This document shows, piece by piece, positions 8,868 to 10,580 of a DNA stretch of 10,580 nucleotides (the first letter of the stretch is position 1; each line of letters starts with the position of its first letter). Location of the stretch: the NCBI GenBank assembly GCA_001430745.1, contig KQ482063.1, positions 1,676,760-1,687,339 of the forward strand, read 5' to 3'. Source of the DNA: Auxenochlorella pyrenoidosa (Eukaryota > Chlorophyta > Trebouxiophyceae > Chlorellales > Chlorellaceae). The position numbers were made by a program, and so were the translations under genes. Below the pieces are notes generated by a model. It saw nothing but the letters and a program-made list of their open reading frames with translations. It was not told where the DNA came from and searched no databases.

Positions 8868-8883
8868 CTGCAGCTAGCTGCAG
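8868..8883. repeat. 16-base perfect palindrome
   Basis: CTGCAGCTAGCTGCAG is its own reverse complement, lying 176 bases after the phosphatase stop codon. It could be a dimeric protein-binding site or a 3' UTR structure; its role is not shown by sequence. Confidence 0.9.
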
Positions 8884-9299
8884 CGCCGCCCTTGTCTGTA
8901 TCTTTCCCAACCAGGCCCCTGCTGCAAAGGCAGGTCCGCTGCTTTCCTTGCTTTTGCCCCCCCCCGAACGCTGCTGCCGTCTGCATGCTATGCACTCTGC
9001 GACTCCCACCTCCGTTTTGTTCTGACCGAGGCTTGGCAACCCAGTTTTCCAGCAGATTCTTGCATCACACGCATGCGAGTGCCTTCCTGCCCCTCGTGAA
9101 ATACACTCTGAAAGACACTGGGGGGTATGGAAGGGACTGCAGGAACTGGGCGGCGAGGGCAGCAGCTGCCGCGTGGCGCAATGGGTTCCACCCAGGTCCT
9201 TGAGATCTGATCATCCGCAATAATCGCACGTCTTGCCTGCCTATGTGCAATCAAGGACCCTCAAGGCGGTTCCCCGAAGCCCGACTTGGAGCCGCGGGA

Positions 9300-9318
9300 C
9301 CTAGCGAAAGGCGCTAGG
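9300..9318. repeat. Short hairpin upstream of the LRR gene
   Basis: CCTAGCG (9300-9306) and CGCTAGG (9312-9318) are exact inverted copies around the loop AAAGG, about 145 bases before the LRR gene ATG. It may lie in the 5' UTR or promoter. Confidence 0.85.
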
Positions 9319-9463
9319 CGGAACCACACGGACAGCGCAAAACCAAATTGCAACCTCTCCGAACGCTGCTCACGAAGGTGCAGGGCGGCAGCGCGGCCAA
9401 ACAGGGCCCCCGCATTTTCTGGCGCCCCCGCGCGGCTTTCTCCCGCGCCGCAGAACAGCAGGC

Positions 9464-10531
9464 ATGCCGTGGGCCAGAAGACTGTGTCTGATCACTTGCC
9501 TGGCGGCCGCGTGCCAGTGGGCAGGTGCCGCCGCGACCGCTGGGGCAGCGCCCGCAGCCGGCTCGGGGGCAGCGCCTCCACGCCCTCCGCCTGCAGCCAC
9601 CAGCAATGCCACCAACCCGGGTGACGGTAAGGTTCACGGCACTATTGTAACATGGCAGCCTACGCCTGCTGACGGCTTTCGCTGCCTTCCGAGAGCAAGG
9701 GCTTGCGCCCGTACGGCCCTCCTCACCACTGCGCCCGTCCCGCTGCCTGCTGCAACTTGCAGTGGTTGCCCTGCAGGCTCTGCGGGGAATGCTGACCAAC
9801 CTGCCCATAGACTGGTACGCCTCGTCAGACCCCTGCGCCATCCCCTGGACAGGCACGCACCCCGGAGATGCCCCACCCGCTGCCAAGGAATGCATGGCGT
9901 CCCGGCTTGGCCCTGCTGTGTTGTCGCCTGCAGCACATGTGGGGCAATCTCTCCAAATTGGAGAGGTTGCAATATGGTTGCGCGATGGATGCTCTCATTT
10001 GTGAATCGGCCGTGAAGAGTCGCAGCCCGCTGGACCCCCTGCGCAGGCGTCACCTGCAACGCCACGCGCGTCATCGGCGTCAACCTCACCTCCTCCTCCC
10101 AGCAGCCCTTTGGGGTGGGCGGCAGGCTGGCGCCGGGGCTGGCGGGCGCCAGCGACCTGCGATTCCTGGAGCTGTCCAACAACCTGATCAGTGAGCGCCG
10201 GGGGGCTGCGCGCCGGCGCCGGCGTATGGGCTCACGCGTCGTGCCGTCCCCTGCGTTCTTATGCGTGCACGGCTATGCCCTGCTTGGTGCACTCGCAGCT
10301 CCTGGACATGAAGCATGGTGCCCGGCCGTGCTCACCCCGTTGCGCCGCTGCTGCCCCTGCCCCCGCAGCCGGCACGCTGCCCCCGGAGTGGGGGGCCCTG
10401 TCCCGCCTGGCGCTGCTGGCCCTGAACAACAACGCCCTCATGGGCGCGCTGCCCGCCAACTGGAGCGGCCTGGCCGGCGCCCGATACATTGGCGTCAATG
10501 GCAACCAGCTGACGGGGCAGCTGCCGGCCAG
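9464..10531 (+). CDS. Secreted/membrane leucine-rich-repeat protein, N-terminal part, 4 exons visible
   Basis: Exons: 9464-9626, 9763-9852, 10047-10190, 10369-10531 (186 residues plus two bases), continuing beyond the window. Residues 1-22 are a signal peptide: Arg-Arg then a hydrophobic core (LCLITCLAAACQWAGA). An Ala/Pro-rich stretch follows. Exon 2 and the start of exon 3 give a plant-type LRR N-terminal cap: VVALQALRGMLTNL, WYASSDPCAIPWTG, then VTCNATRVIGVNL. Repeats follow: LRFLELSNNLITGTLPPEWG, LALLALNNNALMGALPANW, and a third ending GNQLTGQLPA, close to the LxxLxLxxNxLxGxLP consensus. N-glycosylation sequons (NAT twice, NLT, NWS) fit an extracellular location. Intron 2 seems to use a GC donor (see its own entry). 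It could be an LRR receptor-like protein or a cell-wall LRR protein; the C-terminal part needed to decide is outside. Ligand unknown. Confidence 0.83.
9853..10046 (+). other. Probable GC-AG intron in the LRR gene
   Basis: Exon 2 ends with the split codon after WT and the next bases are GCACGC instead of GT. The acceptor CTGCGCAG at 10039-10046 restores phase and yields the conserved W-T-G-V-T-C cap motif. No GT donor of the same phase lies in the open frame before its stop at about 10002-10004. Confidence 0.65.
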
Positions 10532-10580
10532 GTGTGTGTGTGTGTGTGTGTGTGTGTGGGGTGGGGGGTGGGGGGGGGGG
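10532..10580 (+). repeat. (GT)13 microsatellite followed by a G-rich run at the right edge
   Basis: Thirteen GT units at 10532-10557, then G-runs broken only by single T to the window end. The repeat begins exactly at the exon 4 boundary of the LRR gene, so its first GT is the predicted splice donor. Confidence 0.93.

Larger units (their letters stand above)
8693..9463. other. Intergenic: phosphatase 3' UTR and LRR-gene promoter/5' UTR
   Basis: 771 bases with no credible gene on either strand. It contains a 16-base perfect palindrome (8868-8883), a run of nine to ten C (about 8957-8966), and a 7-base-stem hairpin (9300-9318). No TGTAA signal was seen after the phosphatase stop. Confidence 0.5.

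Noticed and set aside
9174..9194. tRNA-like A box (TGGCGCAATGGG) directly followed by a B-box-like GGTTCCACCC
   Set aside because: The two boxes abut, leaving no room for an anticodon arm, and the flanks do not pair as acceptor or T stems; a chance match or at most a tRNA-derived scrap.
9314..10182. Minus-strand frames of 193 and 182 residues
   Set aside because: They overlap the signal-peptide and LRR exons of the plus-strand gene and have no recognisable motifs.
1..10580. CRISPR array, insertion sequence, transposon ends, bacterial operon or viral genes
   Set aside because: No regularly spaced repeats, terminal inverted repeats, transposase motifs or bacterial signals; the genes are spliced eukaryotic ones.

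Overview
The window looks like nuclear DNA of a green alga (core Chlorophyta; class not resolved). The evidence is a GC-rich background and genes split into short exons of about 30 to 270 bases. Introns are about 70 to 440 bases, mostly begin GTGAG or GTGGG and end CTGCAG or CCGCAG, and several are rich in C or G runs. All four recognisable proteins have plant or algal relatives. No bacterial operon, ribosome binding site, rRNA, tRNA or CRISPR array was found. I assembled the exons by hand from reading frame, splice consensus and family motifs, so single junctions may be off by a codon.

Layout, all four confident genes on the plus strand: (1) 3-2230, the 3' part of a type-2 diacylglycerol acyltransferase (DGAT2), seven exons, entering from the left edge. 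(2) 4018-5788, a complete seven-exon gene for a 355-residue membrane-anchored class I SAM-dependent methyltransferase-like protein. (3) 6245-8692, a complete eight-exon gene for a 302-residue PP2C (PPM) Ser/Thr phosphatase with all core motifs. (4) 9464 to the right edge, the 5' part of a secreted or membrane leucine-rich-repeat protein with signal peptide, LRR N-terminal cap and first repeats. It is cut at a (GT)13 microsatellite that itself forms a splice donor.

The long gap 2231-4017 is the least understood part. It holds a minus-strand reading frame with a coding-like composition (2859-3122), a competing plus-strand donor/acceptor pair (3199/3329), and a hairpin plus tandem repeat about 200 bases upstream of the methyltransferase start. 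The gaps 5789-6244 and 8693-9463 hold only UTR or promoter DNA and a few small palindromes.

The genes do not form an obvious pathway: storage-lipid synthesis, an orphan methyltransferase, a signalling phosphatase and an LRR surface protein. Nothing suggests a mobile element or horizontally acquired system. The points most worth checking are the membrane-anchored methyltransferase, a probable GC-AG intron in the LRR gene, the (GT)n splice donor, the G-rich/C-rich intron of the phosphatase gene, and the ambiguous locus near 2.86-3.6 kb.
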